64,000 nt of DNA from Gammaproteobacteria bacterium (lineage in GTDB: Bacteria > Pseudomonadota > Gammaproteobacteria > Granulosicoccales > Granulosicoccaceae), in the NCBI GenBank assembly GCA_002746645.1, contig PDPU01000028.1:89906-153905 (forward strand). Reading direction: 5' to 3'. The position numbers were made by a program, and so were the translations under genes. Shown here piece by piece: positions 32,137 to 40,881 of this stretch. The notes beneath the pieces were generated by a model. It was not told the DNA's origin, did not search any database, and saw nothing but the letters and a program-made list of their open reading frames with translations. Within the stretch, counting starts at the first letter, position 1. Each line of letters opens with the position of its first letter.

Positions 32137-34242
32137 CTACACCAGACGCAGGAACTCCAGGTGCCGTTCGTACTGGTCGAGCACATCGTGAATGATCTGG
32201 GTGGGAGAGTAGCCCATCACGTCGTAGCCTTGACCGCCCTCACCGAGGAACACCTCCAGCCGGGCGTAGGTGTCGTCGGCGTGCAGCATGCGTCCCCCGT
32301 AGGTGGGCACCGGCGAGGAACTCACCTGCACGCGGTAGATGAACGGGTGCTCAGGGGCTTCCGTGCGCAATTCGACGAAAGCACCCTCGTCTGGCCCCTT
32401 TGAACTGTCGTCGGTTTCGGCCACGCCTGTATCGGCTTCCTCGATGCCGCTGTGGACGTTTGCGGTGATTCCCCGGGCGCTCAGCTCTTCCGCGACCTCG
32501 TTGAGGGCGGGTGCGACCTCGTTGTTCAGGTACTGATGCGCTTGTTGCCGGCTGACGAAACTGACGGCCCGCGCCAGCCGTGCCTTCCAGATCTCGGACT
32601 TCGACTCGGCTGATGCGGCGGTGCCCCGGCCGGAGAGCATCAGCGGCAGGGCATGCTCGCCGGAATCGGCGCGCATGCCTTCGACCTGAAGGGCCTTGAG
32701 CAGGCCGGCCATCACCAGGATCAGGACGAACGCGAATGGCAGGCCCATGATGATGGTCGCGTACTGCAGCGCGTAGATGCCGCCCACGGTGAGCACCGCA
32801 ATGGTGAGCAGACCGGTGGCCGCCGCCCAGGCGATGCGCAGCCATGCGGCAGCGTCCTCCTGTACGTGTCGCAGCCTGCTGCACAGGTTCGCCATCACAA
32901 GGGCGCCGGAGTCCGCTGAGGTCACGTAGAACAGCAGGCCCACCAGCACCGACAGCGCGACGACTCCCTGGGCCAGCGGGTAGCCCTCCAGCAGCGCGTA
33001 GAACCCGCGTCCGTCGAAGTTCTGGGCGACCTCGGCGAACGTTGTATCCCCGCCGCGGATCCGGTCCAGCGCTGCGTTGCCGAAGATGGAAATCCACATC
33101 ACGATGTACAGGAACGGGATCACCATCGTGCCGGCGACGAACTGGCGAATGGTGCGGCCGCGGGAAATCCGCGCCAGGAACAGCCCGACGAACGAAGCCC
33201 AGGCCACCCACCAGGCCCAGAAGAACAGGGTCCAGTTGTTCATCCAGTCACCGGCGTCGTTGTAGGCAAACGTTTCCAGAGTCTTGAACATGAAGGTGGA
33301 CATGAAGTCCCCGACGTTCATCACCACCGCGTTCAGGATGAAGCTGGTGCGCCCGGTGGCCAGTACCCACGCGGCCAGCCCGAGGGCAAGGATCACGTTG
33401 AGCTGGGACAGGAACCTGATGCCCTTGTCGACACCGGTGGTCGCCGACACGGCTGCCATGATGACGGCGAGCGCGGCGAGGCTGACTTGAGCGCCCGTCC
33501 CGACCGGGACACCGAACAGCAGATTGAGCCCGACGTTGAGGAACACCACGCCGATGCCCAGCGAGGTGGCGACGCCGAAGATCGTGCCAAGCACGGCGGC
33601 GGTATCGACCGCGTGCCCGAGGGAACCTTCGATCCGCTTGCCGAAGATCGGGTGCAATGAGGACCGCACGGCCAGCGGCAGATTCATCCGGTAGGAAAAG
33701 TAGCCGAGTGCCATGCCCATCAGCGCGTACATGCCCCACCCGGTGATGCCGTAGTGGAACAGCGTCCATACCGTGGATTCCCGGGCGGCCTCGACCGTGC
33801 CGCCTTCGCCGACAGGTGGGTTCAGGTATTGGGTAGCCGGTTCGACGACCGAGTAGAACATCACGTCGGTGCCGATGCCGGCGGCAAACAGCATCGATGC
33901 CCAGGCGAAGGTGGAGAACTCCGGCCGGGAGTGATCAGGGCCGAGCCGCACCGACCCGTACCGCGAGACGGCCAGCGCGAGAACGAAGACCAGCACCACG
34001 GTCGCCAGCAATATATAGAACCAACCGAATGCGTCGGTGACCCAGCCGGTCAGGCTGCCGAGCCGGGCTTCGGCTGCTCTGGGATCGATGAGCGCCCATA
34101 CGGCGATGACGATCACGCCGACGAAGGAACTGATGAACACTGGCATGCGTACCGGCGGGCCGGCCGTGAGAGCCGAGGAGTCGCTCGGGTTCTCCCCGGC
34201 AGTCGACGACTCGGAAACAGCGGACGGTAGTGCGGTTGACAT
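32137..34242 (-). CDS. betT: BCCT-family transporter, BetT-like
   Basis: Sodium- or proton-coupled transporter for choline, betaine or related quaternary amines. It has twelve predicted membrane segments, the BCCT signature around TLFFWAWWVAWASFVGLFLARISRGRTIR, and GIGTDVMFYSVVEPATQY. A cytoplasmic C-terminal domain of about 180 residues (from about 520) is typical of BetT and related osmo-sensing carriers. The start is ATG 34242 (701 aa), preceded by GGAGAG at 7 nt. It stands alone; no betAB genes are beside it, so choline is only the likeliest substrate. Confidence 0.88.
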   Translation of the reverse strand: MSTALPSAVSESSTAGENPSDSSALTAGPPVRMPVFISSFVGVIVIAVWALIDPRAAEARLGSLTGWVTDAFGWFYILLATVVLVFVLALAVSRYGSVRLGPDHSRPEFSTFAWASMLFAAGIGTDVMFYSVVEPATQYLNPPVGEGGTVEAARESTVWTLFHYGITGWGMYALMGMALGYFSYRMNLPLAVRSSLHPIFGKRIEGSLGHAVDTAAVLGTIFGVATSLGIGVVFLNVGLNLLFGVPVGTGAQVSLAALAVIMAAVSATTGVDKGIRFLSQLNVILALGLAAWVLATGRTSFILNAVVMNVGDFMSTFMFKTLETFAYNDAGDWMNNWTLFFWAWWVAWASFVGLFLARISRGRTIRQFVAGTMVIPFLYIVMWISIFGNAALDRIRGGDTTFAEVAQNFDGRGFYALLEGYPLAQGVVALSVLVGLLFYVTSADSGALVMANLCSRLRHVQEDAAAWLRIAWAAATGLLTIAVLTVGGIYALQYATIIMGLPFAFVLILVMAGLLKALQVEGMRADSGEHALPLMLSGRGTAASAESKSEIWKARLARAVSFVSRQQAHQYLNNEVAPALNEVAEELSARGITANVHSGIEEADTGVAETDDSSKGPDEGAFVELRTEAPEHPFIYRVQVSSSPVPTYGGRMLHADDTYARLEVFLGEGGQGYDVMGYSPTQIIHDVLDQYERHLEFLRLV

Positions 34243-34433
34243 CGGTGGTCTCTCCATGAACGGCAACGCCGGAAGCCGGCCATTATGTCATGGAGTTACC
34301 GGAATCCCCGGGCGGGTACAACGGAGCACCGGATCCGAACCGATATCAGGGCACCTCCGCGGGCGGCAGTGGCGTGAAGTACGGCAGGCAGTGGGCATGG
34401 CCCCGGGTCGGCATGCCGCGCAAGCGCCTGAAC

Positions 34434-35306
34434 TCAATCCAGCACCTCGTTCAGTCTTGCGTAAAACGCCTGCGGCTGATCCCACATGACAAAGTGAAAG
34501 GAATCGTCCACCTGCACCAATCCGAGGTCATCGACCTGTGCATAGGCATCCTGATAGAACTGATGCAACCGTTCCTCGGAAAGGGGCATCTCCTCGTCGA
34601 ACGCGTAGATGACCGTGACAGGACATTCGATATCGGCAATTTCCTCGCGGCCATCGTAGGCCATCACTTCGCGCATCACCTGCGCATACACATCACGATC
34701 CGACGCTCTTGACCACTCAAGCAGCAACTCGGCCTTGTCGTCTGACTTCGTGAGCATTGCTGCAGACCGCTTTGCCTGAGCTTCGAATTGCGATTCGTTC
34801 ATCTTCAGAATCTTCTGCTCGATCTGCTCGGCAATTGGCTTCATCTTCTCGGCAGTGGCGTTCGGATCGAGCATCAGGCCGTGAAACGGAAGGGAGTCAA
34901 CAACCACGATCCTGCCGATGGATTCCGGACTGGCACTTCCGACCAGCAATGAAACAAGGCCGCCCATGGAATGACCGAGCAGAGTGGGCTCATCAAGACC
35001 TTGTGTTTCCATATAGCGCACCACCTCATCCCTCATGGCCAGCAGATAGCTTTCCGACCTGGCGTCTGATGCCTTGTTGCCGGCAAACCCATTGATATCA
35101 ATGAAATGCAGGCGGTGCGCGGTATTCAGATGGTCCTCGATGCCTGACCAGACCTTCGATGATGAAGCCAGTCCATGAATCAATACCAGATCGGGCCCGG
35201 AGCCACGCGTCGTGACGGAGATCAGCGACGAGTTGAACTCGGCGGTCCTTCCGAACGAAGGAAACATCATTGCAAACACGGCAACGACGAGCAGGAGCGT
35301 CTTCAT
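34434..35306 (-). CDS. Exported alpha/beta hydrolase
   Basis: A 290-aa alpha/beta hydrolase with a signal peptide (MKTLLLVVAVFAMMFPSFGRTA). The oxyanion HG motif is in LVLIHGLASSS, the nucleophile Ser in LLGHSMGGLVS, the acid around VIYAFDEEMPLS and the His in DSFHFVMWDQP. It is probably periplasmic or secreted. The family is broad (esterase, lactonase, thioesterase), so the substrate is open. Codon use is less GC-rich than that of core genes. It is single-gene, downstream of the von Willebrand gene on the same strand but well spaced. Confidence 0.85.
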   Translation of the reverse strand: MKTLLLVVAVFAMMFPSFGRTAEFNSSLISVTTRGSGPDLVLIHGLASSSKVWSGIEDHLNTAHRLHFIDINGFAGNKASDARSESYLLAMRDEVVRYMETQGLDEPTLLGHSMGGLVSLLVGSASPESIGRIVVVDSLPFHGLMLDPNATAEKMKPIAEQIEQKILKMNESQFEAQAKRSAAMLTKSDDKAELLLEWSRASDRDVYAQVMREVMAYDGREEIADIECPVTVIYAFDEEMPLSEERLHQFYQDAYAQVDDLGLVQVDDSFHFVMWDQPQAFYARLNEVLD

Positions 35307-35435
35307 GGCAGAGCTTTCGATCTTCAGTCAGTCGAGCAAGCAGTTTAACCCATGAGGAAGGAGGCACATGGAACTCGAAACCGGGTTTTCAGGCAAGGCT
35401 GAATGGTTCGATGACGAAGCCACGTCGTGACGACT

Positions 35436-35735
35436 TCACCAATCGTCACATTCCATCAGATCGACTGGATCAATCCCTTCTGCCTTTTCAAGAACCTGAT
35501 CAATCAGGAAATCGTCCGTGCTTCCATCTCGGTCAACATCAAAAACATCCTTTTTCAGAAAGGTGAGCGCGCCGTTGTCAAGCCTGAATTGAAAAACCGT
35601 CGGCGCTATATTTTCACCCTGATCCAGGACCGTATAATATCCTTCCACAGTCGGACTCAGTTTGACTTCTCCGATCCGGTGTTTGACGAAATCGCCAAAC
35701 CGCCGATCAGGAACGTGATGAAAATGAATGCTGAA
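35436..35735 (-). pseudogene. In-frame open continuation after the VWA gene amber stop
   Basis: Immediately after the TAG that ends the von Willebrand lipoprotein gene, the same frame runs about 100 codons to a TGA. It reads like protein, not noise: SIHFHHVPDRRFGDFVKH, EGYYTVLDQGENIAPTVF and DVFDVDRDGSTDDFLIDQ, the last a calcium-type DxDxDG loop like the FDINQDG just before the stop. A GTG at 35648 could start a separate 70-aa product without a clear ribosome site. So either a nonsense mutation cut off a C-terminal domain, or a small neighbour gene lost its start. Confidence 0.5.
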
Positions 35736-37109
35736 CTACGGAACAATCGTGCGGGTTGCTTCAGGCACACCGTCCTGGTTGATGTCGAACTGAAGTTCGA
35801 GTTTCATTGCACCCTCGACCGAACGTGAGGTGATGCCGGTATTCTGATAGCGGATATTGGTCAGGATGCTGTTGTATGTATCATCCAGATTGAGGCTGTC
35901 GGCGTTGATGTGGGTTGCCCCGGTTTCCGTGGCAATCCGCGTGAGTTCTTCCTCTTCCGTTTCGAACCCGATGGTGTAAACCGGCGTGCCATTGACGTTG
36001 GCCTTCGCAATGACATCCTCCAGGTCATTGTCCGAAGCGTTGTCCATGCCATCACTCATCGCGATCACGATCCTGCGAGGGTTGGTTCGCGCGACAAGCC
36101 TGTCGCTGGCTTCGACCGCAGCATCGTAAAACGCCGTGCCGCCCCTTCCTGGGTACCGATTTGCCATGATGACGTTCGGCGTGTCCGGATGCGTGGCAAA
36201 CTGATTGTCTTCGTCCCAGAGCTTGCTGTCCTTGTTGTAGGCATCCACGGCGAAACGCAGATCCGCACTGTTGGTGGTGAATCCGGATTCTGGATAGTCG
36301 ATCTCGACCAGGTTGCCATTGATGTCCTGAATCGGGAACAGCTCATTCACGCTGTTCCTGTCCAGAAATTGGAAAATATTATCGAAAACGAGCATGGCGA
36401 TTTCGTCTTCGGGCGATTTCTGATCGAGAAGCATGTGGGCCGCGATAGCGGCAACGTTGATGCGAGCGTATTCGATGCCGTTTTCCTCGAATGCCAATCG
36501 CGACATGGATCCACTGAAATCCGTTGCCAGCACGATCGATGCACTGTCATTGACGATTCCCGTTCGAATGGACGTGAACGTCACGGTCTCACCATCGGCA
36601 AGCAGTGTGAATGACTCGGGAGAGAGACCGACGACGGCCTTGTTGGTGACGTCATCAATGACGGTGAAACCGACTTCACCATTGTCGAAGAGGTCCAGGA
36701 AGCCGATGCGGTAAGCAGCGCCTGCGGGAATGGTCGATGCCACCCCATCGCTTTGCGACACTGCGGAAACGCTTGCGATCAGCGTTTCATTACCTTCACT
36801 CTCGGCAGTGATATTGTCGGCGCCCGCCGGGACTGCCGCGACGAAATTCCCGCAATTGTCGGTAACGATTTCCGCCGACTCCACGACATTGCCGTCGCTG
36901 TCGGTGAACTGCACTACCGCGTTGGCGATCGGATTGTAGCCCTCGGGCACGCTGGGACAGTCTACGACGGCGGGGTCGTCATCGCTCGGAGTAACCAGTG
37001 TGCCTTCGATATTCTGCCCGGAACCGCCGTCACTGCTGTCACAAGCCGAAAGCAGGGCAATGATTCCTGCGATACAAACGGAGCCTACGGCGAGTTTCGC
37101 GGCTTTCAT
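35736..37109 (-). CDS. Von Willebrand factor A-domain lipoprotein
   Basis: Predicted surface or periplasmic lipoprotein. The start at ATG 37109 gives MKAAKLAVGSVCIAGIIALLSAC, a signal peptide with lipobox LSAC, and has AGGGA 6 nt upstream; the frame is open 57 codons further but without such features. A carboxypeptidase-like beta-sandwich may occupy residues about 35-130. The VWA domain (about 185-430) has the metal-ion MIDAS motif DFSGSMS, then RYPGRGGTAFYDA and IVIAMSDGMDNAS. It ends in a calcium-type FDINQDGVPE loop. It is 457 aa. Likely an adhesin-like binding protein; the partner is unknown. An open frame continues past its amber stop. Confidence 0.85.
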   Translation of the reverse strand: MKAAKLAVGSVCIAGIIALLSACDSSDGGSGQNIEGTLVTPSDDDPAVVDCPSVPEGYNPIANAVVQFTDSDGNVVESAEIVTDNCGNFVAAVPAGADNITAESEGNETLIASVSAVSQSDGVASTIPAGAAYRIGFLDLFDNGEVGFTVIDDVTNKAVVGLSPESFTLLADGETVTFTSIRTGIVNDSASIVLATDFSGSMSRLAFEENGIEYARINVAAIAAHMLLDQKSPEDEIAMLVFDNIFQFLDRNSVNELFPIQDINGNLVEIDYPESGFTTNSADLRFAVDAYNKDSKLWDEDNQFATHPDTPNVIMANRYPGRGGTAFYDAAVEASDRLVARTNPRRIVIAMSDGMDNASDNDLEDVIAKANVNGTPVYTIGFETEEEELTRIATETGATHINADSLNLDDTYNSILTNIRYQNTGITSRSVEGAMKLELQFDINQDGVPEATRTIVP

Positions 37110-37261
37110 GCGTCTTCCCTGATTGATGATTCCGAAAACATCATACCGATGACGTCTTCCTGCAACAACAAGACGCAGTTCTGCGACAGTTACACCACGG
37201 CCATGTACCGGTGCGCCCACTCGCCGGGTCTGGACCCAACACCAACAACCAGTATCAAGCG

Positions 37262-37519
37262 CTAGCCACGCTGCAACCAATCCCGCAACGATCTGACTTT
37301 CTTCACGGCCCAGCGCCAGCAGCGTCTGATGAAACCCGAAGCCGGAGTGGACAGACCATGCCCCGGCACCAGTTCGTCATCGAAGTCGTCCATGGCATCT
37401 GCAGCAACCATCAGTCCACCGGTCATGTCAGCGGGCAACGGACTGTCGTTGACGGCAACGGACATCTGTCCATTGACGGGCTCGGGTGCCATGACCGCAC
37501 CCACGGTCAGTGCGGTCAC
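37262..37519 (-). CDS. Possible small protein downstream of scpB
   Basis: An 85-codon frame from a GTG, in phase with scpB and reached by reading through its TGA. It has no database-type motif I recognise; the middle is acidic (DAMDDFDDEL) and the C-terminus basic and Trp-rich (IRRCWRWAVKKVRSLRDW), a profile of an amphipathic, possibly membrane-associated tail. The ribosome site is weak. It may be a real small gene, a lost tail of ScpB, or chance. Nothing else is seen in the 476 bp between the VWA gene and scpB. Confidence 0.3.
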   Translation of the reverse strand: MTALTVGAVMAPEPVNGQMSVAVNDSPLPADMTGGLMVAADAMDDFDDELVPGHGLSTPASGFIRRCWRWAVKKVRSLRDWLQRG

Positions 37520-37585
37520 TTCGCCGTGATCCCGTTGCTCCTGGTTGGTCGACTTCCCTGTCGCTGTGCCCGCCTGTCTTGCCAG

Positions 37586-39049
37586 TCAAGGCTCGGTATC
37601 ACGCACCTCCCCCTCGCTCTCTGCGGAGTCGAGTATCTCTTCCAGCATCGTCTGATTGACGGGCAACGGGTCGGCCGTCATCATCTCATCGGCGCTCGGT
37701 TGATCGATTTCAATGGCATCATCCTCACCGCCATCGGCTTCCACGGGATCGGCCTCCGCAGACTCAATCTCTCCGAGTTCGACTGCCACAGGATCGGCTT
37801 CCACTGAAACCACTTCCAGCACCTGTGCGGCACTGGTAACGCGCCTGCCCGCATTCGTGGACTCTTCACGCTGACTCAGGAAGCATTCATCGAGTTGCCG
37901 ACGGACATCGACCTGACGCTGGTGCTGTTCGGCAACGCGATCGATTTCGGCACGCATGCGTGAGAGTTCGACCGGCACCTCCTCTTCATGTGAATCGTTT
38001 TTCGATGCGGAAGTGTGATTGCCATCCCGGGAACCAACCTTCGACGGTTCACGTGAACCGTTTTCGCCTGCTTCGACAGGTGTCTCTTCCGCCGGATGCG
38101 AAACCGACTCTTCAACCAAATCCGAAGCCGATTCTTCAACCGGTTTCGACATCGAATCATCCGACTCGGTCTCATGCCTATCGTCCAACCAGGTCTCCAG
38201 CGCGGTTTCCGCATCGTCCTCGACCGCGTCGTCCGAAACGTCGGCAACGGACTCCATGGAATCGGACTCCTGTGCTTCATCCGCCAGAGTATCGTTGGCC
38301 GCAACAACGATCTCACCGACAAGTGCCGGCTCAGCCGACCTGCGCGAGGAACGCGTTGGCGATTCCTGCGGCTGCGGCACATCGGCTTCGGCTTCGGCTT
38401 CGGCTTCGGCATCGGCATCGGCATCGGCATCGGCATCGGCATCGGCATCGGCATCGGCATCGGCATCGGCGGCAGGATCCCTGAGGCCAAGTTCGGTGGC
38501 AAGTTCGGGATCGATCTCGTCAAGTGAACGGATGTCGTCGAGTGCCGGCAGGTCTTCGAGGCGCTTGAGGTTGAAATAGTCGAGAAATGCCGGCGTGGTA
38601 CCCAGGAGTGCAGGCTTGCCGGGCACGTCCTTTTCGCCCACGACCTTGATCCATTCGCGTTCCTGCAAGGTCTTGATGATGCTGGAACTCACCGCCACTC
38701 CGCGGATGTCTTCGATTTCGCCGCGCGTGATCGGCTGGCGATAGGCCACGAGCACGAGGGTTTCGAGCAGCGCTCGCGAGTAGCGCGGGGCGCGTTCGGG
38801 ATTCAGTTTCGCTACCCAGTGCTGCATCTCGGCACGCGATTGCAGTCGCCAGCCGCTGGCCACTTCGACGAGTTCGATGCCGCGGTTGTCGTATTCGGCC
38901 TGCAACACGGCAAGCGCTTCGCGGATGCGCTGGCGATCGGGTCTGTCGATGTCATCCTCGAACAGGGCTTCGAGCTGCCTGACCGACATGGGTCTCGCAG
39001 CCACGAGCAGACATGCCTCGAGAACGTTGCGAAGTTGCGTCGGATCCAT
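37586..39049 (-). CDS. scpB: Segregation and condensation protein B with long acidic tail
   Basis: Kleisin-interacting winged-helix protein; with ScpA and SMC it forms the condensin-like complex that organises chromosomes. Residues 1-185 are a normal ScpB (LRNVLEACLLVAARPMSV, ALLETLVLVAYRQPITR, DIRGVAVSSSIIKTLQE). Residues about 195-487 are an extension about as long as the rest: an (Ala-Asp)n then (Ala-Glu)n run, acidic low-complexity sequence, a 63-bp palindromic insert encoding ENGSREPSKVGSRD (about 330), a short predicted coiled-coil (LSRMRAEIDRVAEQHQRQVDV) and more acidic sequence. It is 6 bp downstream of scpA. Confidence 0.92.
   Translation of the reverse strand: MDPTQLRNVLEACLLVAARPMSVRQLEALFEDDIDRPDRQRIREALAVLQAEYDNRGIELVEVASGWRLQSRAEMQHWVAKLNPERAPRYSRALLETLVLVAYRQPITRGEIEDIRGVAVSSSIIKTLQEREWIKVVGEKDVPGKPALLGTTPAFLDYFNLKRLEDLPALDDIRSLDEIDPELATELGLRDPAADADADADADADADADADADAEAEAEAEADVPQPQESPTRSSRRSAEPALVGEIVVAANDTLADEAQESDSMESVADVSDDAVEDDAETALETWLDDRHETESDDSMSKPVEESASDLVEESVSHPAEETPVEAGENGSREPSKVGSRDGNHTSASKNDSHEEEVPVELSRMRAEIDRVAEQHQRQVDVRRQLDECFLSQREESTNAGRRVTSAAQVLEVVSVEADPVAVELGEIESAEADPVEADGGEDDAIEIDQPSADEMMTADPLPVNQTMLEEILDSAESEGEVRDTEP
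37984..38068. repeat. 63-bp palindromic element copy inside scpB
   Basis: Contains the 18-bp perfect palindrome ACGGTTCACGTGAACCGT at 38044-38061 and a degenerate second palindrome around TTCATGTGAA at 37985-37994, with centres exactly 63 bp apart. Read on the scpB strand, it aligns over about 80 bp with the pair in the HNH relic at 23.3 kb, in the same codon phase (ENGSREPSK, then SASKND versus SAPKNG). Confidence 0.85.
38385..38472. repeat. Hexanucleotide microsatellite in scpB
   Basis: About four GGCTTC units followed by about eleven GGCATC units in perfect tandem. On the coding strand they give an Ala-Glu run and an Ala-Asp run. The period of six keeps the frame, so slippage would change the length of the acidic linker only. 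Confidence 0.9.
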
Positions 39050-39055
39050 CGATGA

Positions 39056-40009
39056 TCACTCGGGTTGCGCAGCGCCGGAGATTTCCGCGCGCGTCTTGAT
39101 GTAGATGGGTGCGAAGGGTGTGTCCTGCACGATATCGATCAGGGATTCCCTGGCAAGTTCAAGCACGGCGAGAAAGCTGACCACCACGCCGAGGCGGCCT
39201 TCCTCGGGATTGAACAGCGTGGAGAACTCGCAGAAACCACCGAGTTGCAGGGTGGAAAGCACATGCGTCATGCGCGCTCGCACCGACAACGTTTCGCGCG
39301 CGATGCTGTGACGCCCCGACAGCTCGGCTCGCTGCATGACGCCCTGCAGCGCCAGCAGGAGGTCCTTCATCGACACGTCCGGCAATGGCCTGTCGCGTTC
39401 CACGGCGGGCGGCGCCGCGATCTGCAGTTGCTGGTGCTCACGCTCCATGCGCGGCAGTTCGCCCACGGCAGCGGCGGCACTCTTGATCTGCTCGTATTCC
39501 TGCAGTCGCCGGATGAGTTCCGCGCGCGGGTCGTCCTCGTCGTCGTGGTCCTCGTCGACGCGAGGCAGCAGCATGCGCGACTTGATCTCGGCCAGCATTG
39601 CTGCCATGACGAGGTATTCGGCCGCAAGTTCGAAGCGCATGGTTTCCATGAGCGCGATGTACTGCATGTACTGGGCAGTGATCTCACTGATGGGAATGTT
39701 GAGGATGTCGAGGTTCTGCTTCTTGATGAGGTACAGCAGCAGATCGAGTGGCCCTTCGAAGGCCTCGAGGAACACTTCGAGCGCATCGGGCGGAATGTAG
39801 AGATCGAGTGGCAGCTGCGTGACGGGCTCACCCTGCACCACCGCCAGGGTACGGGCAACGGCGGCCGCAGCATCGTCAACGGCTTCGTCTGCCGCCTCAG
39901 CGGAAACCGGCGCAGGGATCGGGTCGGGTTGCGCGCCCTGACTGGCGACTGGGCTGGCGGTCGGGTTGGCAGACAGACTGGCCTCGTCGGGCGAGGTTAC
40001 TACGGACAT
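39056..40009 (-). CDS. scpA: Segregation and condensation protein A (kleisin)
   Basis: Kleisin subunit bridging SMC heads, partner of ScpB encoded 6 bp downstream. The core begins at about residue 75 (VFLEAFEGPLDLLLYLIKKQNLDILNIPI, a textbook ScpA N-terminal block), followed by AAEYLVMAAMLAEIKSRMLLP and the C-terminal winged helix (RLGVVVSFLAVLELAREGL-like). It is 317 aa; the first 70 residues are an Ala/Pro/Asp-rich extension not usual for the family. A -10 box lies just upstream of the ATG. Confidence 0.95.
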   Translation of the reverse strand: MSVVTSPDEASLSANPTASPVASQGAQPDPIPAPVSAEAADEAVDDAAAAVARTLAVVQGEPVTQLPLDLYIPPDALEVFLEAFEGPLDLLLYLIKKQNLDILNIPISEITAQYMQYIALMETMRFELAAEYLVMAAMLAEIKSRMLLPRVDEDHDDEDDPRAELIRRLQEYEQIKSAAAAVGELPRMEREHQQLQIAAPPAVERDRPLPDVSMKDLLLALQGVMQRAELSGRHSIARETLSVRARMTHVLSTLQLGGFCEFSTLFNPEEGRLGVVVSFLAVLELARESLIDIVQDTPFAPIYIKTRAEISGAAQPE

Positions 40010-40030
40010 TCAGGGCTCCCGGTTTCGCGA

Positions 40031-40036
40031 ATTATA
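40031..40036 (-). promoter_or_regulatory. Probable -10 box (TATAAT) of scpAB
   Basis: A perfect TATAAT on the minus strand, 22 bp upstream of the scpA ATG and downstream of yciO, predicting a leader of about 15 nt. There is no good -35 at 16-18 bp. It would let scpAB be transcribed independently of yciO. Confidence 0.45.
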
Positions 40037-40183
40037 CCCCGCCGGAAGCCCCTCACCGTGAGCAACCGTGAACCCGTCCGAACACGGCAGTTCGACTCAC
40101 TTCTGACCGCAACCATGACCGCAACCGTGAACTCGCCCGCCAGCTCGATCGGACAACCTGACCTGACGGTGCAAGGCCGCCGG

Positions 40184-40804
40184 CTACAGGAAATCGAGCG
40201 GGCCTCGTCCTTCCCGGAGCACCTCCACTCGTCCATCGGGGTCGATCGACAGCACCGAAGTGGGCTCGAAACCGCAATGACCACCATCGATGATGAGATC
40301 GACCTGCTTCTCGAGCTTGGCGCGAATCTCGTCCGGTTCGGTCTCGGGCAGATCGTTTTCCGGGAGAATCAGCGTGCTGCTCATCAGGGACTCACCGAGT
40401 GCGGCAAGCAGATCACGACAGATGTTGTTGTCGGGAACACGGATGCCGATGGACTTGCGACGCGGGTTCTGGAGCCGCCTCGGCACCTCGCTGGTGGCCT
40501 TCAGAATGAAGGTGTAGGGCCCCGGTGTCAGTGATTTCAACAACTTGTAGACACTGTTGTCGAAGCGTGCGTAGGTGGAGATTTCCGAGAGGTCGCGGCA
40601 TACCAGCGTGAAATTGTGCTTGCTGTCGGTACGGCGGATGCGCGCGATGCGTTCCATCGCCGCCTTGTTGCCGAGAGCACAACCCAGTGCGTAGCAAGAA
40701 TCGGTAGGATAGACGATGACGCCACCATCGCGAATGATCGATACTGCCTGCGATATCAATCGCTGCTGCGGATTGTCGGGATGTACGACGAAATACTGGC
40801 TCAT
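40184..40804 (-). CDS. yciO: YciO/Sua5-family threonylcarbamoyl-AMP synthase-like protein
   Basis: YrdC-domain protein related to TsaC/Sua5. The ATG at 40804 gives 206 aa (MSQYFVVHPDNPQQ), as in YciO; the open frame upstream has no support. Visible blocks are GGVIVYPTDSCYALGCALG (about 26-44), the KPGPYTFILKAT-like LTPGPYTFILKAT and RKSIGIRVPDN. YciO forms threonylcarbamoyl-AMP poorly and its cellular role is uncertain, so it is not assumed to make the tRNA modification here. The yciO-scpA-scpB order is conserved in gammaproteobacteria. Confidence 0.9.
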   Translation of the reverse strand: MSQYFVVHPDNPQQRLISQAVSIIRDGGVIVYPTDSCYALGCALGNKAAMERIARIRRTDSKHNFTLVCRDLSEISTYARFDNSVYKLLKSLTPGPYTFILKATSEVPRRLQNPRRKSIGIRVPDNNICRDLLAALGESLMSSTLILPENDLPETEPDEIRAKLEKQVDLIIDGGHCGFEPTSVLSIDPDGRVEVLREGRGPLDFL

Positions 40805-40881
40805 GACCTGTCCATTGCGTGACCGTAACGCTGGATTGTAGCGCCTCGGCCACCGAGCCACCCCAGGGAGATTTTCCGGAA

